Assembly: GCF_016464625.1 (NCBI RefSeq)
Contig: NZ_JAEAGO010000002.1
Coordinates: forward strand, 434,001-498,000
DNA: 64,000 bases
Direction of reading: 5' to 3'
DNA from: Penaeicola halotolerans
GTDB lineage: Bacteria; Bacteroidota; Bacteroidia; Cytophagales; Cyclobacteriaceae
The translations under genes were made by a program, and so were the position numbers. Under the pieces are notes generated by a model. It had not been told where the DNA came from and ran no database searches. It saw nothing but the letters and a program-made list of their open reading frames with translations. Every line of letters begins with the position of its first letter. Within the stretch, counting starts at the first letter, position 1. Shown one piece after another: positions 32,974-42,200 of the stretch.

Positions 32974-34098
32974 ATGAGGTTGATGAGCAAACGGTTTGGG
33001 CTATTGATACTTTTGATCTTTAGTGGGCAATGCTTATTTGCTCAGCGCTACCTGTCTTTGAGTGCAGGTCCAGGGAATACTTTGGCCCATCATGAGGAGA
33101 TCAATGCGATCAAAGGCAATCCCTTTATCATGCGCTTGGACTATGCAGCAAAATTGCAAGGCAGGGCCTATCATGAGCGTTTGGGTAATCCACTTTCTGG
33201 CTTAAGCCTGACCTTTATTGATCATGGAGATCCTAGTACGGGTCGTTCTTATGCACTGAGTACCTTTTTGCAGCCCACGATTATCTCTGGTAAAAGGCAT
33301 GCCCTTTCAGGCAGGATGTCTGTTGGAGCTGCTTATATCGAAAAGCCTTTTGACGAAGCTAGAAATCCTTTACAGTTCGCTATCGGGTCGCATCTCAACT
33401 TCTTCGTAGAAACCCACTTGGTCTATGAGGCTAAGCTATCCGAGCGCTGGGGTATGCATCTACAGGGAGGTATCCTGCATCTAAGCAATGCCGCTGCCAG
33501 ACAGCCCAATGCAGGTCTCAATATCCTGACGGCTAGTGTTGGTACAACTTATCAATTGTCCTCTGAGGGGAAGCCTGCCTTAGCTTTTCTCAATCGCAAA
33601 GACTTGATCACGGAAACCAAGACTTGGCAGCACTTTTTAGATGTATCTATCGGGATGAAAACGGTGAATAGACTGGGCGATAGCCTGTATCGAGCGATCG
33701 GTGCGAGCTACAATGCGCAGTATCGCTATGGTGTCTTGAGTTCTTTGCTCGTAGGCTTAGATGTAGACTACAATGAAGGTTATATCGCAGAGCGTGCTTA
33801 TCTGAATATTCAGCGAGGAGAGGGCAATGAAGTACCATTTAAAGAAGTTCGCTGGGCAATGCTACTCGGTCATGAGTTTCACCTCAACCGCGTCAGTCTG
33901 GTGATGCAAATGGGACGTTATATCGTTTTACCATTCAATGCCCATAGCCGTTATTTTCAGCGATATGGTTTGCGGTATTATCCAAGTGATAAGCTTTACG
34001 TATCAGCTACCCTACGTACGCATGCTGCCAAGGCAGATTATATGGAGTGGAGTATAGGCTATCGCTTATTTAAAAAATCAAAAGCCACCCAAAACTAG
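32974..34098 (+). CDS. PagL-like acyloxyacyl hydrolase (lipid A deacylase family)
   Basis: About 374 residues from ATG 32974 (a Met three codons on, 32983, is equally good); signal peptide ends near CLFAQ. The active-site motif HLSNAAARQPNAGLN matches the PagL/acyloxyacyl-hydrolase family, with catalytic His and Ser in H-x-S-N. Around it are amphipathic strands of a small outer-membrane barrel. PagL removes the 3-O acyl chain of lipid A; homologues here are about twice as long as PagL because of an added C-terminal barrel-like region (SIGMKTVNRLGDSLYRAI onward). An unsupported in-frame TTG at 32956 falls within the promoter. The stem of the next minus-strand terminator overlaps its stop codon. 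Confidence 0.85.
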   Translation: MRLMSKRFGLLILLIFSGQCLFAQRYLSLSAGPGNTLAHHEEINAIKGNPFIMRLDYAAKLQGRAYHERLGNPLSGLSLTFIDHGDPSTGRSYALSTFLQPTIISGKRHALSGRMSVGAAYIEKPFDEARNPLQFAIGSHLNFFVETHLVYEAKLSERWGMHLQGGILHLSNAAARQPNAGLNILTASVGTTYQLSSEGKPALAFLNRKDLITETKTWQHFLDVSIGMKTVNRLGDSLYRAIGASYNAQYRYGVLSSLLVGLDVDYNEGYIAERAYLNIQRGEGNEVPFKEVRWAMLLGHEFHLNRVSLVMQMGRYIVLPFNAHSRYFQRYGLRYYPSDKLYVSATLRTHAAKADYMEWSIGYRLFKKSKATQN

Positions 34099-34104
34099 GT
34101 GGCT
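34083..34104 (-). terminator. Terminator of the lysC unit (minus strand)
   Basis: AGCCACC (34083-34089) pairs with GGTGGCT (34098-34104); on the minus strand a T-rich tract follows. It overlaps the end of the PagL-like gene. Confidence 0.7.
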
Positions 34105-34126
34105 CTCATATTACTGCTGATTCTTT

Positions 34127-35449
34127 TTAGTCCAGACCAAAGAGGCCTTTGTTTAGGCTTTTGAGAGCATCTACTTTGTATTTGGAGTCTACAAGTAGCG
34201 AAACATTGTGTTTGCTCCCTCCATAGGAAACCATACGAAGAGGGATCTCTACCATAGCATCCATGATATTTTTGATCACGCCTTTGCTTTCGGCTACCAA
34301 GTTGCCTACGATACAGATGATGCTTTGATTTTCATCAACTTCTGCGGTACCGTATTTTTTGAGTTCTTCGAGGATCTGAGGCAAATAAGTGCGGTCATCG
34401 ATGGTCACTGATACAGCTACTTCAGAGGTAGTGATCATATCGATAGGCGTTTTGTATTTTTCAAAAATCTCAAAGACTTGTCTCAAGAAACCATAAGCTA
34501 GTAGCATTCTGCTAGACTTGATCTTGATGGCGATGATTCCATCCTTAGCCGCGATGGCTTCTACGCCTGCTCCTTGCTCTTCAGCTGTGATGGTCGTTCC
34601 TGCCGCTTCTGGTTGCATGGTGTTGAGTAGTTTCACTGGGATATTGTGCAACTGTGCTGGCCAGATAGAGGCTGGGTGTAGGATCTTAGCACCAAAGTAG
34701 GCTAGCTCAGCAGCTTCCTCGAATGATAAATGTGCGATCGGTCTTGTCTGCTTAACCACTCGAGGATCATTGTTGTGCATGCCATCGATGTCTGTCCAGA
34801 TCTCGATCACGGAAGCTTTGATCGCTGCTCCGATGAGAGAGGCAGAGTAGTCACTGCCCCCTCTTTTGAGATTGTCTACTTCATTGCGGCTGTTCTTGCA
34901 GATGTAGCCTTGTGTGATGAAGAGCGTGTCTTGAGGATATTTAGCCAAAAGGGCTGTCAGGCGTTCTCCGATTTTGCCTAGTTCTGGCTCATTGTTTTCA
35001 TCGATTGACATGAAGTCGAGCGCTTGCAATAAGACTGACTTGATCCCAGCTTCTTTGCAGTAGATGTGGAAGAGTTTGGTAGACATGAGTTCTCCCTGCG
35101 CGAGGATGTCACGGTTGATCGCCTCATTGAAAGAAATCTTGAGGATGATATTGAGAAACTCAAAATGCTCATCAATGATCTGGTGTGCTTCAGCTCGGTA
35201 ACTATCAGATTGTAGTAAATCTTGGATGAAAGTTTTGTAGTGCGCGTGTAGCTGATCGATGATGGCTTTAGCTTCTGTTTTTTGACCTGCTGCTAGGCTT
35301 TCACCGATTTGAACGAGTGTATTGGTAGTTCCTGATAGGGCAGATAGCACGACTATTTTAGCTTGTGCATCTGCGGTCACGAGCTTGGCTACTTGGTGCA
35401 TGCGCTGAGGCTGACCCACTGAGGTGCCTCCAAATTTCATGATTCTCAC
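34127..35449 (-). CDS. lysC: Aspartate kinase
   Basis: 440-residue monofunctional aspartokinase, first step of the lysine/threonine/methionine pathway: L-aspartate + ATP to 4-phosphoaspartate. The kinase domain starts MRIMKFGGTSVG, continues with VVLSALSGTTNTL, and has the GGSDYSAS and IWTDIDGMHNNDPR motifs. The C-terminal ~140 residues are paired ACT domains (IKIKSSRMLLAYGFLRQVFEIFEKY, then SIICIVGNLV), the usual allosteric part. The length matches single-function enzymes; no fused homoserine dehydrogenase. ribH ends 32 bases upstream on the same strand, so they may be co-transcribed. Confidence 0.95.
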   Translation of the reverse strand: MRIMKFGGTSVGQPQRMHQVAKLVTADAQAKIVVLSALSGTTNTLVQIGESLAAGQKTEAKAIIDQLHAHYKTFIQDLLQSDSYRAEAHQIIDEHFEFLNIILKISFNEAINRDILAQGELMSTKLFHIYCKEAGIKSVLLQALDFMSIDENNEPELGKIGERLTALLAKYPQDTLFITQGYICKNSRNEVDNLKRGGSDYSASLIGAAIKASVIEIWTDIDGMHNNDPRVVKQTRPIAHLSFEEAAELAYFGAKILHPASIWPAQLHNIPVKLLNTMQPEAAGTTITAEEQGAGVEAIAAKDGIIAIKIKSSRMLLAYGFLRQVFEIFEKYKTPIDMITTSEVAVSVTIDDRTYLPQILEELKKYGTAEVDENQSIICIVGNLVAESKGVIKNIMDAMVEIPLRMVSYGGSKHNVSLLVDSKYKVDALKSLNKGLFGLD

Positions 35450-35481
35450 TTGAGTGCTGATTAAATAGGTTTTTGAATGAA

Positions 35482-35958
35482 TTAGAATCCGAGCATTTTG
35501 ATGGCAGTGATGGCTGCTTCATCTCCTTTGTTGCCATGCTTTCCTCCTGCTCTGTCGAGGGCTTGCTGCTGTGTATTGGGCGTGAGGACTCCAAAGATCA
35601 CGGGCTTGTTGTACTTCAAGCTCACGTTAGTGATCCCATGGGCTACGGCATCACAGATAAAGTCAAAGTGACGCGTTTCTCCTTGGATCACGCAGCCTAG
35701 ACAGATGACAGCATCGATTTCTTCTTTTTGAGCCATCCACTGTGCAGCTAGGGTGAGTTCAAAGCTGCCTGGGACATTTTTGCGGATGATATTTTCGCGT
35801 GTAGCCCCATTTTTTACGAGGGTTTCATAAGCACCACTGTAGAGGGCTTCGGTCACACTGTCGTTCCACTCGGAGACGATGACTGCAAATTTTTTGTCAG
35901 CGATGGCTGTGATATTTTTATCACTGTGCTGGCTGAGGTTTTTTAGATGAGTTGCCAT
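35482..35958 (-). CDS. ribH: 6,7-dimethyl-8-ribityllumazine synthase
   Basis: 158 residues. It condenses 5-amino-6-ribitylaminouracil with dihydroxybutanone phosphate to lumazine, the penultimate riboflavin step. Family landmarks: VSEWNDSVTEAL (aromatic stacking residue), VPGSFELTLAA, and IQGETRHFDFI with the catalytic His. The length is normal for the icosahedral or pentameric enzyme. Upstream on the same strand is the TPR gene, but a strong terminator separates them; downstream is lysC. Confidence 0.96.
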   Translation of the reverse strand: MATHLKNLSQHSDKNITAIADKKFAVIVSEWNDSVTEALYSGAYETLVKNGATRENIIRKNVPGSFELTLAAQWMAQKEEIDAVICLGCVIQGETRHFDFICDAVAHGITNVSLKYNKPVIFGVLTPNTQQQALDRAGGKHGNKGDEAAITAIKMLGF

Positions 35959-35981
35959 GATAGATAGATGTCTCTTAGGTA

Positions 35982-36016
35982 TAAAAAAAGAGTAAGACCC
36001 ACATCGGTCTTACTCT
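35982..36016 (-). terminator. Terminator of the TPR gene (minus strand)
   Basis: Perfect 11-base arms AGAGTAAGACC and GGTCTTACTCT (35989-35999 and 36006-36016) followed, on the minus strand, by a run of T (35982-35988 region). Confidence 0.88.
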
Positions 36017-36043
36017 TCTTCGTAAAAACTTATATAGCAAGCT

Positions 36044-36829
36044 TTACTTAGAGGCAAGACCTTCTAAGCGCGCTTTATGCTTTCGTGCTGTAGTAAATTC
36101 AGCTGATTCGCTGTATTTAGTGATGATCTCATCATAGGCTGAGATGGCTGCTGCATTGTTGCCTGCAGCTTCTTCTGCTACTGCTATTTTGATCAAATAG
36201 CGTGGAGATGTGTACTTATTCGTATTGTTGTCCAAGGCTCTGTTGTAGTATTTCACTGCCTCAGAAGTATTGCCCAACTCCATGTGTGCATCACCGATGA
36301 GTGAAAGTGCTCTGGCTTGTACTAAGTAGTCGTCTGAAGAAAATGACTGTAAGTGATCAAGTGCCTTTTCAAACTCACCCTCTCTCATGTAGATGATACC
36401 AGTGTAGTAGTGTGCTAGGTTCGCAGCTTCTGTTCCGCTGTACTCTTCGATGATTTGAAGGAAACCTTTCTGTGCTCCTAGGTCTTCGATCGTTTGGAAA
36501 AGCTCTTCACGGTTGGTTTCCCAAAGTTGTGCTGTGTTGTACTCAGCTGGATCTAGGCTACCATATAATGCTTGGTCAAAGGCATCTTCTTCAAAGAAAT
36601 AAACTGCTTGAAAGATCTCATTTTGAGCCTTTGTATTTTGGTTGCTGATGTAGTAATTGTATCCTACGATACCACCCACTACCGCGAATATCAAGACAAA
36701 TACTCCTATAACGAGCGCAGAATTTTTCTTTAAGAAATCTTCTCCTTTGGATAGTTCCTGAGCGATTACATCAGGGTTTTCCATGAATTCCGCACCTGTT
36801 TTTCCTTTTTTAGTTTGCTTTGTAGCCAT
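36044..36829 (-). CDS. Membrane-anchored TPR protein
   Basis: 261 residues: a cytoplasmic N-terminus (about 35 residues), one transmembrane helix (ALVIGVFVLIFAVVGGIVGYNYY) and a C-terminal periplasmic-side helical domain with tetratricopeptide-like repeats (AANLAHYYTGIIYMREGEFEKAL, ARALSLIGDAHMELGNTSEAVKYY, AAISAYDEIITKY). The layout resembles YfgM/ancillary SecYEG-translocon-type proteins, but Bacteroidota homologues are usually just called TPR proteins. It has its own -7 boxes upstream and a strong terminator, so it is probably monocistronic. Confidence 0.85.
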   Translation of the reverse strand: MATKQTKKGKTGAEFMENPDVIAQELSKGEDFLKKNSALVIGVFVLIFAVVGGIVGYNYYISNQNTKAQNEIFQAVYFFEEDAFDQALYGSLDPAEYNTAQLWETNREELFQTIEDLGAQKGFLQIIEEYSGTEAANLAHYYTGIIYMREGEFEKALDHLQSFSSDDYLVQARALSLIGDAHMELGNTSEAVKYYNRALDNNTNKYTSPRYLIKIAVAEEAAGNNAAAISAYDEIITKYSESAEFTTARKHKARLEGLASK

Positions 36830-36848
36830 TTTTTCAAAATTTCGAACG

Positions 36849-36865
36849 CAAATATATCAAATTTA
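36849..36865 (-). promoter_or_regulatory. -7 boxes of the TPR gene
   Basis: On the minus strand TAAATTTG (36865-36858) and TATATTTG (36856-36849) both fit TAnnTTTG, about 20-30 bases before the start codon at 36829. Confidence 0.5.
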
Positions 36866-36885
36866 TCGAATCTCCAAATCTTGGA

Positions 36886-37917
36886 TTACTCCATGATGTA
36901 AGGATAGTCCTCTTGGTAGTAATTGTCCTTGAAGATTTCTTCAGGATCTGGCCAAGGAGACTCTTCGGCAAATTGTACCGCGTCATTTACTTGTTGTTTT
37001 ACTTTGTCATTGATCGCTTCGATTTCTTCTTCTGTAGCGATTTTATTGTCCATGATGGTCTTGAGTACCATTTCGATTGGATCTTTCTTTTTGTACTCGT
37101 CTACTTCCTCTCTAGATCTGTATTTCTGAGGGTCAGACATTGAGTGACCTTTGAATCTGTATGTTCTAAACTCTAGCAGAGTAGGACCATCCCCTTTTCT
37201 AGCGCGCTCAGCTGCTTCGGCTACTGCCTCATGCACTGCTTCTACGCTCATCCCGTCTACTGGGAATGAAGGCATGTCGTAAGACTCACCTATGGTGTAT
37301 AGTTCCGTCACGTTAGATGATCTGCCTACAGCAGTACCCATGGCGTAACCATTATTTTCAATGACGAAGATCACAGGCAGCTTATATAGCATGGCCATGT
37401 TGAAGGCTTCGTGTACGGCACCTTGTCTGACAGCACCATCACCCATGTGACAGATGCAAAGATTTTTAGTGCCATTGTATTGTTCTGCAAAGGCGATACC
37501 TGCACCCATAGGGACTTGCGCCCCTACGATACCGTGTCCACCGATGAAGTTGACGTTCTTATCAAATATGTGCATCGAGCCGCCCTTACCTTTGGTGGTA
37601 CCAGTAGCTTTACCATACAGTTCCGCCATGACTGCTCCAGGATCAGTACCTAGTCCTAGTGGGTGTGCGTGATCTCTATAGGCTGTGATCCACTTGTCAT
37701 CCTTTTCCAAAGCTGTGATCGCTCCAGAAGCACAAGCTTCCTGTCCGATATAGAGGTGGCAAAAGCCTCTGATCTTTTGCTGACCATATAACTGGCCTGC
37801 CTTTTCTTCAAACTTCCTCATGAGTAGCATGCTCTCATACCAGTACATGTAGGTTTCTTTTGAATATTTAGCTTTAGATTTTACTTTTGTCGAAGTCTTC
37901 TCTTTACTAGTCGCCAT
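36886..37917 (-). CDS. pdhA: Pyruvate dehydrogenase E1 component, alpha subunit
   Basis: 343 residues from ATG 37917. The alpha subunit binds thiamine diphosphate and, with E1 beta, decarboxylates pyruvate in the PDH complex. Landmarks: YESMLLMRKFEEKAGQLYG at the N-terminus, YRDHAHPLG, GGSMHIF, the ThDP motif GDGAVRQGAVHEAFNMA...ENNGYA, and the phosphorylatable-loop equivalent YRFKGHSMSDP. The longer frame from 37956 was rejected because its start falls inside a TATATTTG -7 box (37954-37961). E1 beta and E2 are not in the window, so the complex is encoded at scattered loci. It is divergent from recF. Confidence 0.96.
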   Translation of the reverse strand: MATSKEKTSTKVKSKAKYSKETYMYWYESMLLMRKFEEKAGQLYGQQKIRGFCHLYIGQEACASGAITALEKDDKWITAYRDHAHPLGLGTDPGAVMAELYGKATGTTKGKGGSMHIFDKNVNFIGGHGIVGAQVPMGAGIAFAEQYNGTKNLCICHMGDGAVRQGAVHEAFNMAMLYKLPVIFVIENNGYAMGTAVGRSSNVTELYTIGESYDMPSFPVDGMSVEAVHEAVAEAAERARKGDGPTLLEFRTYRFKGHSMSDPQKYRSREEVDEYKKKDPIEMVLKTIMDNKIATEEEIEAINDKVKQQVNDAVQFAEESPWPDPEEIFKDNYYQEDYPYIME

Positions 37918-37953
37918 ATCTTTTGTAATATTCTTTATTTCAAAGCCAAGCGC

Positions 37954-37961
37954 CAAATATA
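37954..37961 (-). promoter_or_regulatory. -7 box of pdhA
   Basis: TATATTTG on the minus strand, 37 bases before the pdhA ATG at 37917. Confidence 0.6.
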
Positions 37962-38029
37962 GGCAAATCAGCTCGATAAAATCACTTTAACGCTGCGAAA
38001 TTAGTCAAAAAGGCCTAACAAAGAAACTT

Positions 38030-39136
38030 ATGCACCTCGAAAATATCAGTTTGACTCATTTCAAAAATTACGCGTCTCAGGAGGTAGCATTTTCACCACA
38101 GATCAACTGTTTCGTAGGGCCAAATGGCAGCGGGAAGACCAATCTGCTGGATGCCATCTACTACTTGTGTTTGACCAAGAGTGCCTTCAATGCAGTAGAC
38201 ATGCAAAATATCCAGCACGAGGCTGATTTTTTTACCATCCGATCAAGTGCTGTGAAAGCAGATAAATCGTATAAGCTAGCCTGTATACAAGAGCAGGGCA
38301 AAAAGAAACAAGTCAGTAACAATGGCAAAGCCTATGACAGAGTTAGTGAGCATATTGGGGAGTTTCCCTGTGTGCTCATTGCTCCAGATGATACGCAGCT
38401 CATCAAAGAAGGTAGTGAAGAGAGGCGTAAGTTCTTTGATGGAATCCTATCGCAATTGGATAGAGTTTATTTGGATCAGTTGATGCAGTACGGGCACTAC
38501 TTGAAGCAGCGCAACGCCCTGCTGAAGCAATTTGCGGAGCGACAGTATATCGAACAAGACCTCTTGGACTCTTATAATTCGCAACTTTTTAGACTGGGAC
38601 GATTGATCTATGAGAGGCGAAGGGAGTTTATTTTATCCTTCATCCCAATCTTTGAAAAGCACTATGCCATGCTCTCTGATGACAAAGAGCAAGTTGGTGT
38701 ACGCTATGAATCAGACGTGGCTGCTGCTGATTTTGAACAGGCGTTTAGGCAGAGTCAGCGCAAGGACTTGATCTTGAAGCGGACGACTATGGGCGTGCAC
38801 AAAGATGAATTTGTCTTTGAGATCGATGGCTTTCCCATCAAGAAGTTTGGATCTCAGGGACAGCAAAAGTCCTTTTTGATTGCTTTGAAACTGGCTCAAT
38901 TTGAGATATTGGCTGCTGAGAAGGGAACGAAGCCCTTGCTACTGCTAGATGATATCTTTGATAAGCTGGATGATCAGCGCATTGCTAAGCTACTGGAATT
39001 GGTGGCAGCACAGACTTTTGGGCAGATCTTCGTGACAGATGCGAGGCCAGAGCGGTCTAGAGAAATACTGGCTAGCATCGAGGCCGAGGTTCGGTTTTTT
39101 GAGATTCAATCGGGTAGGGTAGCACTTATCAATTAA
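38030..39136 (+). CDS. recF: DNA replication and repair protein RecF
   Basis: 368-residue SMC-like ATPase that, with RecO and RecR, loads RecA at single-strand gaps. It starts MHLENISLTHFKNY, has Walker A GPNGSGKTN at about 30-38, the RecF-specific APDDTQLIKEGSEERRKFFD segment, the signature FGSQGQQKS, and Walker B LLLLDDIFDKLD. The length is normal. Unlike many bacteria it is not next to dnaA, dnaN or gyrB; in this window it is divergent from pdhA and followed by a large signalling gene. Confidence 0.96.
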   Translation: MHLENISLTHFKNYASQEVAFSPQINCFVGPNGSGKTNLLDAIYYLCLTKSAFNAVDMQNIQHEADFFTIRSSAVKADKSYKLACIQEQGKKKQVSNNGKAYDRVSEHIGEFPCVLIAPDDTQLIKEGSEERRKFFDGILSQLDRVYLDQLMQYGHYLKQRNALLKQFAERQYIEQDLLDSYNSQLFRLGRLIYERRREFILSFIPIFEKHYAMLSDDKEQVGVRYESDVAAADFEQAFRQSQRKDLILKRTTMGVHKDEFVFEIDGFPIKKFGSQGQQKSFLIALKLAQFEILAAEKGTKPLLLLDDIFDKLDDQRIAKLLELVAAQTFGQIFVTDARPERSREILASIEAEVRFFEIQSGRVALIN

Positions 39137-39228
39137 TTTTTGAGACTTATTATTTTGTTGAATATTTCTCCTGATTTTGGCTTCAATATTTAAACAGAAT
39201 TTCCTTAAATTAAGCGAAATTGCAAATT

Positions 39229-42200
39229 ATGGACATCAAGGGTATCGTGGGAATAGGTGCCTCTGCAGGGGGATTAGAGCCTTTGGAGACATTTTTTAGT
39301 CATGTACCCCAAGGTTCAGGATTGGCTTTTATCGTGATACAGCATTTGGCGCCTCATCATAAAAGTATGATGAATGAATTGCTTAGTCGCTATACTACGC
39401 TGAAGATCAGTGTGATCACTGATGGGATGAGCATAGCGCCAGATCATATCTATCTCAATCCACCTCAGAAGTTTGTCTACATTACTAAGCAGCAGACCTT
39501 TCGATTGATAGATAAGCAAGACAAGGCACTGAGCTTTCCAATCAATTCATTTTTTATTTCTCTGGCAGATCAATTTTCTGCTAAGGCCACTGCGGTTATT
39601 CTATCAGGTACTGGAAGTGATGGCTCTGAAGGCATCAAGCGGATCAAGGAAAATGGAGGTTTAGTCGTAGTCCAAAGCCCAGAGGATGCCAAGTTTGACG
39701 GGATGCCTAAGAATGCAGTATTTACAGGAACGGCTGATCTGATCCTCCCAGTGCTGGAAATACCTCAGCGAATCATCGATTACTATCAAGGTCTCCCTAT
39801 CCTGTCAGAAGAAGGCGATGAGCAAAGCATCGAATCAGAGCACATACATAAGATATTAGGAGTTCTCTATACTACTTCAGGGATTGATTTTATTGGTTAT
39901 AAGGTCTCTACGATCTACCGAAGGATACAGCGCAGGATGTCCATATTAGGTATCAAGCGTTGGAAAGACTACATCACATTGCTCAAGGAGTCCTTTGATG
40001 AAGCGCAGATTCTGACCAAAGATTTATTGATAGGAGTGACGAAATTTTTTAGGGATGCGGATGCCTTTGAAGCGATCAGAGATCAAGTATTACCGGAGAT
40101 ATTGGCTGGTAAAAATAAGCCTGATGATGCACTCAGGGTATGGATTCCTGCTTGTTCTACTGGTGAAGAGGCCTACTCAATTGCGATGCTGATCAAAGAT
40201 TTTTTGATAGAGCACAAGCTTTCTCTTCAAGTATCCATCTTTGCTACCGATTTAGATCGAGAGGCTATCAAAACAGCAGGGAATAGGGTTTTTCCTGATA
40301 GTATCATTCATGAGGTGCCTGAGCATATTTTAAAACGCTTTTTTGTGCCGGTTGCTGGAGGCTTTAAGGTGACCAAGGAGATCAGAGAGATGATCGTATT
40401 TTCTGTGCATAATATCCTCAGCGATCCACCTTTTTCTAGGATAGACTTAGTCTCTTGTCGTAATTTCCTCATCTACCTGAAGCCAGAGCTACAGCAGCGG
40501 GTTTTTTCCTATTTCAGATATACTTTGGTGGATGGAGGCTTTCTCTTTTTGGGAGCTAGCGAGTCTTTAGGTGCTTCTCAAGATTACTTCACAGAAGTTG
40601 ACAAGAAGTGGAAAATCTATCGTAACAAAAAAAGTTTGCCACTGGCAGAAACACCTTCACTCAAATATCCAAAGATCACCCCTATCAGCACTGATAGCTC
40701 GGGAGGTGGCCTCAAAAAATATAAAGAAGCCAATCAAAGACAATTGATAGAGCAGATCAATAAACAGCTGATACAGAAATTTGTCCCACTATCGGTGATC
40801 TGTGATGATACGGGTAAGATCATCCATACAACGGGGAATGTTTTTGAGTTTTTGAAAATCGCTCCAGGTGAAGTCAGTCTCAACCTGATCGGTATGCTGC
40901 CAAAGGAGCTTTCTTTGACATTTGATGTAGCGATGACCAAAGTTTGGGCTACAGGCCTGAGCTTGAATATAGATCATGTACATATCCATCATCATAGAAG
41001 TTATCATTTTTCCGTGAGGCTTTCACTCATTGAGTTGGATGAAGTGGGCAAAATGATCATTGTGCTGTTTGAAGAGCGCTTAGACGATGATAGCAAAGAA
41101 ACCAATACTGTCACTCAGTCTATAGATCTGAGCAAGGATGCTCAAGAGAAACTTCACGCACTGGAACGCGAGATTCGTGTCACCAAAGAAAATCTCCAAA
41201 CGACCATTGAAGAGTTAGAATCCAGCAATGAAGAGTTGCAAGCAGCCAACGAAGAACTCCAAAGCTCCAATGAGGAGTTAGAATCTGTCAATGAAGAACT
41301 CTACACTGTCAACTCGGAGTTTCAAGAAAAAGTCCAAGAACTCTCCGTAGTCAATGATGATCTCAATAACTTGATCAATAGCACTGATATCTCCATGCTA
41401 TTTTTGGATGAGGACTTGATGATCAGAAAGTACACCCGCTCTATGCAGGGTATCTTGAGTATCAAAAAGCAAGATATCGGAAGGCATATTAGTGACTTGA
41501 AAGAGCATCTGAAGATCGATAATTTTCTAGGAAAAATCGAAGAGGTACTGCGTACCTTGATCTCCTCTGAGGAGGTAGTGGAGGACTTTTCAGATAAAAA
41601 GTATTTGCTCAAAATCAACCCTTTCAGAACAGGAAAAAATGAGATCAAAGGAGTGGTCTTATCACTTTTAGATATCTCTCAGCTAGAACTGACTAAAGAT
41701 AAACTTTCTCAATCAGAATCTAATTTGTTTGCTGCCAAACAACGTATCGCAGAGCAAGAAGATCTCTTCAAAATGATTGCCCTGCATTCAAGTGACTTCA
41801 TCGGAGTACATGATGTGGATGGTCGTTTCGAATATGTTTCTCCAAGCTGTAAAGAGTTGACGGGTTACACGCCTGAGGAGTTGATCGGTAGAGATCCTTA
41901 TGATTTTTTCTACCCTAAAGACCGCGAGCGTATCCGAGAGATGAGTCATCAGCCGGTAGCTAAGCAGAAGCAGAACACTGCCATAGAATATCGCTACGTG
42001 ACTAAGTCGGGGGATTTGAAGTGGTTTGAGACGACTTCTAGTGCGATCACTAATGAGTCGGGTGAAATCGTCAAAATACTTACCGCTACCCGAGATATAA
42101 CGAAGGGTAAAACCTACGAAAGAGAGTTAGCGCTACTTTCTCTGATCGCTACAGAGACAGCCAACGCGATCATCATCACAGATATCAAAGGTCAGATCAC